From positions 1 through 25,200 of the forward strand of contig CALBJW010000018.1 of the NCBI GenBank assembly GCA_937893145.1: a DNA stretch of 25,200 bases. Reading direction: 5' to 3'. Made by a program: the position numbers and the translations under genes. The stretch is from an uncultured Prevotellaceae bacterium (GTDB taxonomy: Bacteria > Bacteroidota > Bacteroidia > Bacteroidales > Bacteroidaceae). The notes under the pieces were generated by a model. That model was not told the DNA's origin. It ran no database searches and saw only the letters and a list, made by a program, of their open reading frames with translations. This document shows, one piece after another, positions 7,944 through 16,819 of the stretch (position 1 is its first letter; each line of letters starts with the position of its first letter).

Positions 7944-10427
7944 TTAGTTCTGTCCCCAGAGGAATGGCCAGTCATCGAAATTCTCGAAATGGTCTGGTTT
8001 GCGGAACAGCACACCAGGTGCCACATTACCAGGGATGAACGAGAAGTCAGCACGGTTATTTCCATAAAACACCTGCTTTGGACGAGCAGCACCTACTGTT
8101 GCCACAAATGAATAGTTGTGGTATGGATGACAACCGAAAAGCCAGTTTGCCACACGGTAAATCTCGTTCTTGCCAACGATATCAGGATAATACAGATTTG
8201 CAAAGCAGACTGTTGTGCCAAACGAAAGCACAGCACCTGCACCAGCCCAGTTGCCTGTACCTATTGGTACACCATAAGGGTTCTGCCTGTCAAGGCTGTC
8301 GATATAAGCCATATACTTCTGAACATAAGGGCGGAGCTGCTTCTTGTACTTGGCATCCATATATGGAATAGCATCAAGGGCAGTCTGAATGTTTGCATTT
8401 ACATTGCGATCAAGCGAACTCCAAATCTGCTGCTTGAAAAGTTCAAGATAATTCTTTTCATGTGTTGCACCATAAAGCTGGAGGTTTGTTGCCATACCGC
8501 CAAAATCATTTCTTCCACGACGCGTCGCATTCCTTTCGTTTCTGCGCTGCTTCATTATCTCTGTAGCCTCCTCCATCAGTCGTTTGGACTGAGTTAATGC
8601 ACGCTGAGCAAGCTCATCGTTGTAGCCTGTAAGAGCACGACTTGCTGCAGCAAACATGGTAGCGGCACGGAAATCGAGTGAGGCATTACGAGTGGTGAAT
8701 GCCCACATATCATCAGGAGTGCCACTCGACTTGCCATCAGCCGAAACTTCGTATGGCTTGAGCGAAGGGTCGTAGTGCAATCCATCAGTCAAGGAACCAG
8801 CATCACCAAGATGATGATAGTTGTCGAGCACCGAGTTTGAAAGTGTCGAAGCCATGTGTCCAATCTGTTCGGCTTGTGCAACAAGGTTAAGGGTACCATG
8901 CTCTATATACTGAAGGATATCAGGCACACCATCAGGACGATGGAGATCCACATATCTCTGCTTCTGATCTACGAATGTCTCATCGCGCTCCGACTTGAAG
9001 AGTTCCCAAGCACGAACAAAGTTCTCAACCACACTGATATTAGAGCCCGTCTCTATGTCGAAGTCTCCAGCATCGAAGAATCCTCCCACATTGAGTCCAG
9101 GAATAAGTTCATAAGGCTTATACTTAGTGTCTGTTGTCTTACCTTGCGAATGAAGGTCGAAGTGGTCACTTGGTGGAGCCTGCAGGTATCCCTCCTTGAA
9201 TGGTTCACCATGCCACACACGGTATGCTTCATTCACATACATGTGGTTCATGTGAATTGGAACCCACACATCAGTTGTCGCATCTGTTATCTTATCATAT
9301 ACGGTCTTGTCTATGATGAAGTTGTTTGTTTTTGTATTTCCATACTGTATATAATACACACCAGGAGTAGTAACACTTGAGAAGTCGAACTTAGCATAGT
9401 TGTACTTGTAGTACATGCCCCAAGTCTTCACTTCACCCTTGAATACCTCCTTCACACTTCCATCATTCATGATGCGATGGATAGAGGCTGTAGGCTGTAC
9501 TTTGTCTGTCTTGTCAAGTTCGATGACAGCCACCTTTGGTTGCTCTGGCAGATAACCCACCTGACAGAAACCGATATTTGGTTCGCGTACCCAATTAGCA
9601 ACGGCATTAGGTTCTACGGTCCAAGTGACAACCTTACCAGTCTTTCCCTTTGGCAGTACGCTTCGCAGTACATACCAACCGTTCTGGGCAATCATTCTGC
9701 CATCATATAGTTTGAGTTCAGCATCCTCACTACTGATACGAATCATGCGCTCTGGTGAGTCTGTAGCCATCACGATGGAGTGACCTGTCTCCATAGGTTT
9801 AGGGTCGATGAACTTATTTGTACCACGATCATCGTATGTCTTGAACCCCTTGAACTGCTTTGGTTTTTCGGAGTTTGGGCGTACAACCGTTTCACTCACC
9901 GCATAACGAGGAAAACGATTCAGACGACCATCCATGAGGTATGTCTTCTGCCAGTACTGCGAAGGAAGGAACTCAAGATTAAAACCTGCCTCGCCTGCTA
10001 ATGCATCAGGAACAGGTTTATCGAGATAAACGGCAATTTCTACAGCCTTACCCTTTGCTGTCACAACGACTCTACTGTCGAAGTCATAATCATCATAACG
10101 AAGAGCGACCTCTATTGCTCCCATCTCCTTATCTACCCTTCGACTTGTCATCTTAGGAACGAGGTCCCACTGCTCAGGGGTGTTGTTCAGTCGCACAGCA
10201 CCACCCTGTATGGTGCGCACTCCATGATGGATGACCTCTATACCAGAGTTCTTCTCATCGTTGAATCCTCCGTTGAAGGTGTTGCTATACACGAGGACAT
10301 TCACTCCTTGACGCTCGAAATACTCGAGTTCGTTCAGTTTCAGAGATTCATCACTTGACAGCTGAGCGCTACAAGGTATCGCGACCAGCACTGCCAATGC
10401 GGACAGAATAATGTTTTTCATTTTCAT
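7944..10427 (-). CDS. Glycoside hydrolase family 9 endoglucanase-like protein, truncated at its catalytic Glu
   Basis: The 827 residues begin with a signal peptide (MKMKNIILSALAVLVAIPCSAQ). An uncharacterised beta-rich region of about 250 residues follows, then a CelD_N-type Ig-like domain (about 285-375; GFCQVGYLPEQPKVAVI) and a GH9 (alpha/alpha)6 barrel (from about 385). NVGGFFDAGDFD holds the Asp pair D452/D455, of which the second should be the catalytic base. GH9 enzymes invert beta-1,4-glucan, mixed-linkage or xyloglucan bonds; the substrate is not determined here. The protein ends DDWPFLWGQN at TAA 7946-7944, exactly where the general-acid Glu should be; the lost 22 codons follow in frame. 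As written the enzyme should be inactive unless the stop is read through or is a sequencing error. It starts 32 bp after mnmD and is followed by the amidase. Confidence 0.88.
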   Translation of the reverse strand: MKMKNIILSALAVLVAIPCSAQLSSDESLKLNELEYFERQGVNVLVYSNTFNGGFNDEKNSGIEVIHHGVRTIQGGAVRLNNTPEQWDLVPKMTSRRVDKEMGAIEVALRYDDYDFDSRVVVTAKGKAVEIAVYLDKPVPDALAGEAGFNLEFLPSQYWQKTYLMDGRLNRFPRYAVSETVVRPNSEKPKQFKGFKTYDDRGTNKFIDPKPMETGHSIVMATDSPERMIRISSEDAELKLYDGRMIAQNGWYVLRSVLPKGKTGKVVTWTVEPNAVANWVREPNIGFCQVGYLPEQPKVAVIELDKTDKVQPTASIHRIMNDGSVKEVFKGEVKTWGMYYKYNYAKFDFSSVTTPGVYYIQYGNTKTNNFIIDKTVYDKITDATTDVWVPIHMNHMYVNEAYRVWHGEPFKEGYLQAPPSDHFDLHSQGKTTDTKYKPYELIPGLNVGGFFDAGDFDIETGSNISVVENFVRAWELFKSERDETFVDQKQRYVDLHRPDGVPDILQYIEHGTLNLVAQAEQIGHMASTLSNSVLDNYHHLGDAGSLTDGLHYDPSLKPYEVSADGKSSGTPDDMWAFTTRNASLDFRAATMFAAASRALTGYNDELAQRALTQSKRLMEEATEIMKQRRNERNATRRGRNDFGGMATNLQLYGATHEKNYLELFKQQIWSSLDRNVNANIQTALDAIPYMDAKYKKQLRPYVQKYMAYIDSLDRQNPYGVPIGTGNWAGAGAVLSFGTTVCFANLYYPDIVGKNEIYRVANWLFGCHPYHNYSFVATVGAARPKQVFYGNNRADFSFIPGNVAPGVLFRKPDHFENFDDWPFLWGQN

Positions 10428-10459
10428 TTATACAAATTAATTTTTCAATGTATGTATTA

Positions 10460-11122
10460 TCAACTCTTTCTCGCTCTAAGTATCTCCCTTTTTCCTCCGG
10501 GAGGTCCAGGCAGTCTCTCGATAGAGAAACCTGCAGCCTGAAGCATTCGTCGCACCACTCCCTTTGCACAGTAAGTGACAAGAATGCCACCATCATCAAG
10601 GTGGGAATAGAGATGGTCGAAGATGTCCTGCGTCCACATCTCGGGTTGCTTCTCCGGAGCAAAAGCATCGAAATAGACCACATCGTATTGCTCCTTCAGA
10701 TGGAGAGTAGTGAAGTCCGTCTCCACCTTCCTTATATTATAATAAGGTGTAAGCCCTACCCATTCATTCCACTTACATCCGTGCAATGGAATATAATAGT
10801 CTGCCACCTCCTTTGGCACCAGCGAAGTATATTCCATCTGTCTTACAATGTCAAGGGGCAGAGGATGTTTTTCAAGTGAAGTGTAGTGAACTACCCTACT
10901 TTTCTCATTAGCCACCTGCAGAGTGAGCAAGGCATTGAGTCCTGTACCAAACCCAATCTCCAACACTCGTGGTTCGTTTGCCTCGCTCTCGTTCAGTCCC
11001 ATATTTATGAAGATGTGCATCGACTCGGTCATTGCTCCTTTCACCGAGTGGTAATGCTCATCCATGTCAGGGAGGAAGAGGGTGCGGCTACCATCTGCTG
11101 TGGTCTGTATATCTATGTTCAT
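10460..11122 (-). CDS. mnmD: tRNA mnm5(s2)U34 methyltransferase MnmD (stand-alone)
   Basis: This 220-residue SAM-dependent methyltransferase would methylate nm5U to mnm5U at the wobble base of certain tRNAs in the cytosol. The SAM-binding motif I is RVLEIGFGTGLNALL (residues 52-66). DVVYFDAFAPEKQPEMW (147-163) and the C-terminal LPGPPGGKREILRARK (204-219) are typical of Methyltransf_30/MnmC N-terminal domains. The FAD oxidase half of E. coli MnmC is absent, as is usual for stand-alone MnmD in Bacteroidetes. Its own promoter is at 11178-11147. The GH9 gene follows 32 bp after its stop and may be read through from it, an odd functional pairing. Confidence 0.92.
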   Translation of the reverse strand: MNIDIQTTADGSRTLFLPDMDEHYHSVKGAMTESMHIFINMGLNESEANEPRVLEIGFGTGLNALLTLQVANEKSRVVHYTSLEKHPLPLDIVRQMEYTSLVPKEVADYYIPLHGCKWNEWVGLTPYYNIRKVETDFTTLHLKEQYDVVYFDAFAPEKQPEMWTQDIFDHLYSHLDDGGILVTYCAKGVVRRMLQAAGFSIERLPGPPGGKREILRARKS

Positions 11123-11146
11123 ACTACTTCCGTTTTTTTACTGGTG

Positions 11147-11178
11147 CAAAATTACGGAATAAGTTTCTATTCTACAAA
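11147..11178 (-). promoter_or_regulatory. Bacteroidetes-type promoter for mnmD
   Basis: On the minus strand TTTG (11178-11175), 20 bases, then TAATTTTG (11154-11147), a full match to the consensus. The leader to the ATG at 11122 would be about 15-20 bases. It sits just downstream of the terminator of the preceding gene. Confidence 0.72.
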
Positions 11179-11185
11179 TAAAATA

Positions 11186-11220
11186 GAAGAAAAAAGAGGT
11201 CGGACCGAAGCCCGACCTCT
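11186..11220 (-). terminator. Intrinsic terminator of the giant modular gene
   Basis: On the minus strand AGAGGTCGG and CCGACCTCT form a perfect 9-bp GC-rich stem around an 8-base loop (arms 11220-11212 and 11203-11195). It is followed at once by a T-rich run (TTTTTTCTTCT). It lies 30 bp after the stop codon at 11251. This is the clearest terminator in the window. Confidence 0.9.
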
Positions 11221-11250
11221 CAGAGATTATGTTAATTGTATAAGTTACAA

Positions 11251-14200
11251 TTAGCGGATAACAGCACCAGCAGCGTTGTACTTAACACCGTTATTAACGA
11301 TAACAACCTTACCGTTAACGAAGTACTTACCGTTAGCCTTAGTTGAAGTTGCGATACCGTTGATAGAAGTAGCGATAACTTCTTCAACACTTGCACCGTA
11401 GAGCTGAGCGTCAGTGATGTTTACATTTGCCCAGTTAGCACCCTTGATTACATTGAGGTGAGCATAGCCCTTATCTTCAACGATCTTAGCGAGGTCGATG
11501 AACCAAACATTGCCTTCAACTGTTACGTATGGGTTCTCAGCATCCTTGATTTCAATGAAGTCTGCGCTTGAACCATCGTTGCTCTGACGGTTGAGGAGGA
11601 GACGTGGAGTACCTTCTGTTACTGTAAGAGCGAGAGTGCCCCATGCAGAGAGGTCAGCGTAGTTGTTACCGAGAACGCTTGGGTTACCGAATACTGTACC
11701 TGCAGATACACCCCATGAACCTTCTGAATAACCGTTGCCAACGATATCAGCACCAGCTTCATAAGAAGTCCACTCGTGGAACATATCAGTTGTAAGAGGA
11801 CAATCCTCAGCGATTTCAGGAGCGTAAGCACCGTTGAATTCGTAAGTGAATGTACCTACTTCTTCAGGATCACCACCAGTCTGAGCGAATACAGAAACTG
11901 AGAGCTGATACTTCTTACCATATTCGAATACGAGTTCGTTGTCGAATGTAGCGTAAGCGATAGTATTCATGAATGCTTCGCCAACTGCGATTTCCTGACC
12001 TACAACCCAGAATGTTTCATCATCTTCAGTCTTCTGAATCATTTCGTTGATCATGTAAGTAACGCCAACAGCCTGTGGGCAGTTCATTACGTTAACCTTG
12101 ATACCAGTAGCAGATTCAACAGAAACATTTGAGTGAGAGTTGAGAGTTACTTCTTCTTCACCACCTACGAATGCAGTTTCGATTTCGAGTGGATCAACTG
12201 CACCAGTACCGAGGTAGTAGAGCTCGAAGTTATCCCATACAGTCCAGTCGCAACCGAGGTGTTCAACCTTAGCGATACCAAGCTTGATAGTACCATCAGT
12301 TACCTCGAAGTTGATTTCGTTCTGGTAGAGACCGAGGTTGAATGCAGCAGCAGCTTCAGACTGTGAGAATGGAACAACACCATTGTTAGCCTCAATAGTA
12401 GCTTCGTCAGCGATAGAAGTGAGAGCTACAGAGTCATTGTTAGCGAAGAGGTATGAGTAGATAACCTCAGTACCGTCAGCGTGAGCAGCAATAGCAACAT
12501 CGTTAGTGTTGTCTGTTGTGTCGTTGTAACGGTAGAAGCCCTGAGCCTTGAGAGTATAGAAACCGTTAGGAAGATCTGTGAGAGTCTGAGCAGAAACGAA
12601 TGTCTGTGAGTTACCACCCCACTTTTCAGCGTTCATGTTCTCGTTAGGACCACCCTTACCTGGCTGGATATCCCACTTAGAAATCCACTGGTTGTTACGG
12701 CTGAAGTTAGCGTCACCGATGAGAGCTGTAGCGTCTGCTGGTTCAGCAGCAGTAGCGTCTTCGAGAGAAACGATGAGCTGTTCCTTAGAGATGAACTGCC
12801 ACTTAGCAGCTTCAGTTACTTCGTCTGCGTTGAAGTTAATGAGACCGTCCTCACCAGCAGCGAGATACTTATCGTTAGAATCCTTTACAGCGAAGATGCC
12901 AGGAGCAACCATTTCGATAGTGTGGTAAGCTGGAAGAGCATCAAGGAATGTGTTGTCACCAGCAGCGAGATAGTGCTTGTCACCACCGTTAGAGATGTGT
13001 GAGTCGATAGTGTAAGTACCATCCTCAAGCTTAGCAACTGTCATGAACTGACCGTGCTTAGTAGCAGAAGCCTTAGTACCCCAAGAGTTAGCACCATTGA
13101 GGAAGAGACCTGATTCAACGTTCTTGATTACATAGTCACCGGCAGCGAGTTCAACTTCAGTAGCACCGTTGAATTCGTAGTAGTAAGTACCGATTTCCTG
13201 TGGATCGTCAGCAGGCTGACCGAATACAGAAACCTTGAGCATGTACTTCTTACCGTAAGCGAATACTACAGGGTTCTCGAACTCAGCGTAAGCGATAGAG
13301 TTCATGTTAGCCTCACCAACAGCGAGGTCATAAGACTCATCAGCAACCCAAGTTGTACCTTCTTCAGTAGTAACCTGCTTCATTGCGTTGATAGCATAAG
13401 TAACACCGATAGCCTCAGGAGCGTTTTCGATATTAACCTTGATAGCGTTAGCAGCTTCTACAGAAACTGCAGAGTGATCGTTGAGAGTAACTTCGTTCTC
13501 ACCATCGATGAGAGCTGGAGTAACAACGATTTCAAGAGCGTGAGCACCGTTGATGATGTAGTACTTAACAACTTCGTCATATTCTTCAGTACCGTTAGCT
13601 ACATAAGCAGTAACCTTAACCTGATACTTGTTACCCTGCTCGAAGATGATTGGTTCTTCGAACTGGCCGTATGCAACATTGTTGAGAGAGAGTTCGCCAA
13701 CAGCGAGGTCGAATGACTCGTCAGCAACCCAAGTAGTACCTTCGTCATCAGAAACCTGCTTCATTACGTTGATAGCGTAAGAAACGCCACGAACAGCAGC
13801 ACCATTTTCGAATGCTACCTTGATACCGTCAGCCATATCAACAGAAACCTCAGAGTGGTCGTTGATAGCAACTTCGTCGTCACCAAGAACGAGTGAAGGA
13901 TAGATAGCGAGCTCATCCTGGCTTACAGCTTCGATAGCGAAGTTAGAAGCGAGGAACCAAGACTGCTTGAGTTCGTGAGCACCAGCGATACCGATTTCTA
14001 CTTCGCCGTCTTCCTCAACTGTGAAGAGGAGTTCGTTGTTGTAGAGACCATTTGCGAATGCAGCAGAAGCCTCAACCATTGAGTTAGCGTAAGAATCGAG
14101 AGCGATACCACCGAGAGTAGCTATAGCGATTGAGTCGTTACCAGCGTAGAGCTTAGCGCAAGACTTAGATGGGTCAACATCGTAAGTGAGGCCGTAACGG

Positions 14201-16497
14201 TAGAATGCGTTTGCAGAGAGCTTGTATGTACCAGCTGGGAGGAAAATCTTCTGGCTGATAGAGAAGTCAGTAGCTTCGAGAGAGCCCCAACCAGCGTAAA
14301 CCTCGATAGTGTTTGGTTCACGTTCAGTGTTGATAGCAAAGTTGCCACCTGCAACTTCTGTAGTCCAACCATTGAAGCCATCCTTGAAGTCACCGTTAAC
14401 AACAGCGATTTCGATTTCTTCTTCAGGAGTAGTGAAGTTAAATTCGATATCTTCATCTGAAGACCAGAGAACACAACTTCCTTCATAGTCGCCCATGAAT
14501 TCCATCATGTTAACGAGCTTAAGACCACCAGCAGGAATCTTAACAGAGTAAGCCTTGCCAGCCTTGAGATCTACGCTAGAGAAGAGTTCTACTTCTGAGA
14601 ATTCAGAAGACATAGCGTTGTTTTCTGTAGCGATAGCTTCACCATCCTCATAGAGAGTAGCATCAGTACCAACGAGCATTACAGCACCATAAGTGAGAGC
14701 ATCAGTGCCAGCGAGAGCGTTAGCAACATTGTTCTCTGGGAATGAAACAGTAAGACCTTCCCATTCAGCTGGATCAACTTCCATACCGCTTACTACACGG
14801 TCGCCGAAGTTTGGCTGACCCATAGCAACAGCTGGCTGAGCATCAGTAGCACCGTTGAACTCACACTCGAATGTAGCTATAGCAGGTTCCATCCAGTATG
14901 ATTCTTCGTCACCAGCGAATGCCTTAACCTTGATGTTGTACTTGTGACCATAGTAGAATGTGAGTGGCTGGTCGAATGCTACATAACCAATTGTATTGAT
15001 TGAGAGAAGACCAGAAGCAACTTCTTCTTCGATAACATCAACAACACCCATGAATTCGTCTTCAACGAGTTCGTTGATTACATAAGTAGCAGTTCTAACA
15101 CCAGCGAGGTCACCGAAGTTAACCTTGAGAGCAGTAGCAGAAGGAACTGATACAGAAGAGTGGTCGTTGAGAGTAACAACTTCGTCTTCACCTTCAACTA
15201 CGAATGCAGGAGTGATAGTGAGGTCGAGATCAACAACTTCTTCACACTTTACATTCTTGAATGAAAGCCATGAAACATTGTTGTCAGCAGCTACGTTGAA
15301 TGCGATAACGAGTTCACCGTTTTCATCAGCAACACCTGTAGCAGTAACTTGCTTAGCGCGCATTACGCCGAATGCGTCACCGTCGCAGATATTAACAGCT
15401 TCACCTTCGCCAACCTGGAATGTGATACCATTAGCATCAGCACCACCATTGTTCTTAATACGAACGCGAGCCCATACAGAAGCAGTGTAAGTCTTACCAG
15501 GAACGAGACCTGTTACAGTAGTCTTGATAGTGTTTGCACCGAGAGATGCATCATCACCAGTCCAGTACTCGAAGAATGGAACGAGGAAGTTAGAACCGTC
15601 GCCAATACCCTCAGTTGACCAAGTGTTGATGTAGAGGCTATTGTTGTCGAAGTTGTTACAAGCCTTGTCTGCAGAGATCCAAGGAGTAAGGAGGAAGTTG
15701 TAAGCTGTAGAAGCGTGCCAGCCTGTTACAGCGCTTGGGTTAACTACAGTTTCAGTAAGAGTACCAGCCTCAAACTGTTCCATGTAGCTGTTGTACTTTT
15801 CAGCGTAAGCCTCGAAGCCTTCACCATAGATGTTTGTACCATCAATGAGTGACTTCATTGCGTCAAGAGCAACCTTCTGAGCAGCCTTGATTTCGTCCTT
15901 AAGAGCTTCATTAACTACAGCTGCCTGTGTTGCGATGTAAGCATCGACAGCAGCCTTGTCGAGGTTTGCGATGTATTCTTCGTAATCCTCAGCGTTTACG
16001 AATGCCCAAGTAGCACCATAAGCTGCACCTGGAGCCTTGAATACTACGCGAGTGTTAGAAAGGTCGCGTACTACACCCCAAGTCTTGCCAGAAGCAGAAC
16101 CTACAGTGTTTGTGATCTCGTAAGTGTTGTTACCGAGGTCTGTGAGAACCCAAGTACCATCACCTGCACGACCCTGACCATCAACCCAGCTGTCTGCGTT
16201 GCCATCACAGTCGATAGCATTCCAGTTTGAGCCAACGAGGTCGCTCAACTTGTACTTGCCGTTAGATTCAGTAACCTTGAACTGGTTACCTTTCTCGACA
16301 GAAACACTTGCGCGTGTGCCCCAATCGTTAGCACCAAGAACGAAAGCATGAGTCTCGACATTATACAAGTACTGTATAGTCTCGCCATCTGTAGCTACCG
16401 GAGAGAACTTTGGAGCTGCAGGTTCCTGAGCAAACGAAGAAAGCGCGCCGACCATAGAGAGAACCATGGTCATAAGAAAAAGAGTAAACTTCTTCAT
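11251..16497 (-). CDS. Giant modular secreted protein with four NDHSxVSV repeats and lectin-like segments; function unknown
   Basis: 1748 residues, strongly acidic, with signal peptide MKKFTLFLMTMVLSMVGALSSFAQ. Segments by my reading: beta-trefoil/ricin-like (41-166); helical linker (170-245); jelly-roll-like (250-423); repeat R1 (427-552); Ig-like stretch (557-695); galactose-binding-like module NGDFKDGFNGW...GTYKLSANAFYRY (696-858); R2 (863-985); R3 (990-1114); second trefoil-like segment (1118-1236, sharing ANSWGTKAS with ANDWGTRAS in the first); second galactose-binding-like module (1257-1430); R4 (1437-1558); jelly-roll-like (1563-1705); tail KYFVNGKVVIVNNGVKYNAAGAVIR. Each R repeat starts with [LI]N[DS]HSxVSV and ends near Y.(F/I)NGA. 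No catalytic domain is recognised. A glycan-binding or matrix role at the surface is inferred. Codon use looks as restricted as in dnaK, suggesting high expression. It is monocistronic, with its own leader and terminator. Confidence 0.85.
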   Translation of the reverse strand: MKKFTLFLMTMVLSMVGALSSFAQEPAAPKFSPVATDGETIQYLYNVETHAFVLGANDWGTRASVSVEKGNQFKVTESNGKYKLSDLVGSNWNAIDCDGNADSWVDGQGRAGDGTWVLTDLGNNTYEITNTVGSASGKTWGVVRDLSNTRVVFKAPGAAYGATWAFVNAEDYEEYIANLDKAAVDAYIATQAAVVNEALKDEIKAAQKVALDAMKSLIDGTNIYGEGFEAYAEKYNSYMEQFEAGTLTETVVNPSAVTGWHASTAYNFLLTPWISADKACNNFDNNSLYINTWSTEGIGDGSNFLVPFFEYWTGDDASLGANTIKTTVTGLVPGKTYTASVWARVRIKNNGGADANGITFQVGEGEAVNICDGDAFGVMRAKQVTATGVADENGELVIAFNVAADNNVSWLSFKNVKCEEVVDLDLTITPAFVVEGEDEVVTLNDHSSVSVPSATALKVNFGDLAGVRTATYVINELVEDEFMGVVDVIEEEVASGLLSINTIGYVAFDQPLTFYYGHKYNIKVKAFAGDEESYWMEPAIATFECEFNGATDAQPAVAMGQPNFGDRVVSGMEVDPAEWEGLTVSFPENNVANALAGTDALTYGAVMLVGTDATLYEDGEAIATENNAMSSEFSEVELFSSVDLKAGKAYSVKIPAGGLKLVNMMEFMGDYEGSCVLWSSDEDIEFNFTTPEEEIEIAVVNGDFKDGFNGWTTEVAGGNFAINTEREPNTIEVYAGWGSLEATDFSISQKIFLPAGTYKLSANAFYRYGLTYDVDPSKSCAKLYAGNDSIAIATLGGIALDSYANSMVEASAAFANGLYNNELLFTVEEDGEVEIGIAGAHELKQSWFLASNFAIEAVSQDELAIYPSLVLGDDEVAINDHSEVSVDMADGIKVAFENGAAVRGVSYAINVMKQVSDDEGTTWVADESFDLAVGELSLNNVAYGQFEEPIIFEQGNKYQVKVTAYVANGTEEYDEVVKYYIINGAHALEIVVTPALIDGENEVTLNDHSAVSVEAANAIKVNIENAPEAIGVTYAINAMKQVTTEEGTTWVADESYDLAVGEANMNSIAYAEFENPVVFAYGKKYMLKVSVFGQPADDPQEIGTYYYEFNGATEVELAAGDYVIKNVESGLFLNGANSWGTKASATKHGQFMTVAKLEDGTYTIDSHISNGGDKHYLAAGDNTFLDALPAYHTIEMVAPGIFAVKDSNDKYLAAGEDGLINFNADEVTEAAKWQFISKEQLIVSLEDATAAEPADATALIGDANFSRNNQWISKWDIQPGKGGPNENMNAEKWGGNSQTFVSAQTLTDLPNGFYTLKAQGFYRYNDTTDNTNDVAIAAHADGTEVIYSYLFANNDSVALTSIADEATIEANNGVVPFSQSEAAAAFNLGLYQNEINFEVTDGTIKLGIAKVEHLGCDWTVWDNFELYYLGTGAVDPLEIETAFVGGEEEVTLNSHSNVSVESATGIKVNVMNCPQAVGVTYMINEMIQKTEDDETFWVVGQEIAVGEAFMNTIAYATFDNELVFEYGKKYQLSVSVFAQTGGDPEEVGTFTYEFNGAYAPEIAEDCPLTTDMFHEWTSYEAGADIVGNGYSEGSWGVSAGTVFGNPSVLGNNYADLSAWGTLALTVTEGTPRLLLNRQSNDGSSADFIEIKDAENPYVTVEGNVWFIDLAKIVEDKGYAHLNVIKGANWANVNITDAQLYGASVEEVIATSINGIATSTKANGKYFVNGKVVIVNNGVKYNAAGAVIR
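11824..12189 (-). repeat. NDHSxVSV repeat R4 (within the giant gene)
   Basis: This encodes residues 1437-1558, from AFVGGEEEVTLNSHSNVSV to TFTYEFNGAY. It shares GVTYMINEM, NTIAYATF and YGKKYQLSVSVF with R3. It is the only copy with NSHS instead of NDHS. Confidence 0.75.
13156..13911 (-). repeat. Adjacent NDHSxVSV repeats R2 and R3 (within the giant gene)
   Basis: R2 (residues 863-985, bases 13911-13543) and R3 (990-1114, bases 13530-13156) stand in tandem. They share GTTWVADES[FY]DLAVGE and MKQV, and are closely similar in DNA around these words. This suggests a later duplication than the one that gave R1 and R4. Confidence 0.75.
14842..15219 (-). repeat. NDHSxVSV repeat R1 (within the giant gene)
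   Basis: This encodes residues 427-552, with LNDHSSVSVPSATALKVNF, ATYVINEL, NTIGYVAF and YGHKYNIKVKAF. It is the most diverged copy in the middle region. Confidence 0.7.
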
Positions 16498-16628
16498 GTT
16501 TTCTTGTTTAGTTGTTAATAAAAAAAGTGAATTAATAAAGATTTATACATTTGTTTTTCTTTAGTTCTGTACATGTTTTTCATCATCATTCATTCATCCT
16601 TACATACTGTACCACACAAAAAGCACTG

Positions 16629-16636
16629 CAAAGTTA
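16629..16636 (-). promoter_or_regulatory. Likely -7 box of the giant gene's promoter
   Basis: TAACTTTG on the minus strand matches TAnnTTTG. The -33 region is AT-rich without a clear TTTG. The predicted leader is about 125 bases, AT-rich and U-rich. Confidence 0.45.
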
Positions 16637-16819
16637 CATATTTTTTATAACATAAAAACATACAACACATATTTTTTTCGCCTTTTAACATATAAAATCG
16701 TATTTCCCCTCCTTGCACCCCTATTTTGAGCAGTCCAGAAGACACATAACATACAAAACAGAGTTTCTCTATTATCCTCTTTCCAACGCCCATCTTTACA
16801 ACCAAGTCTGGCTATAAAT

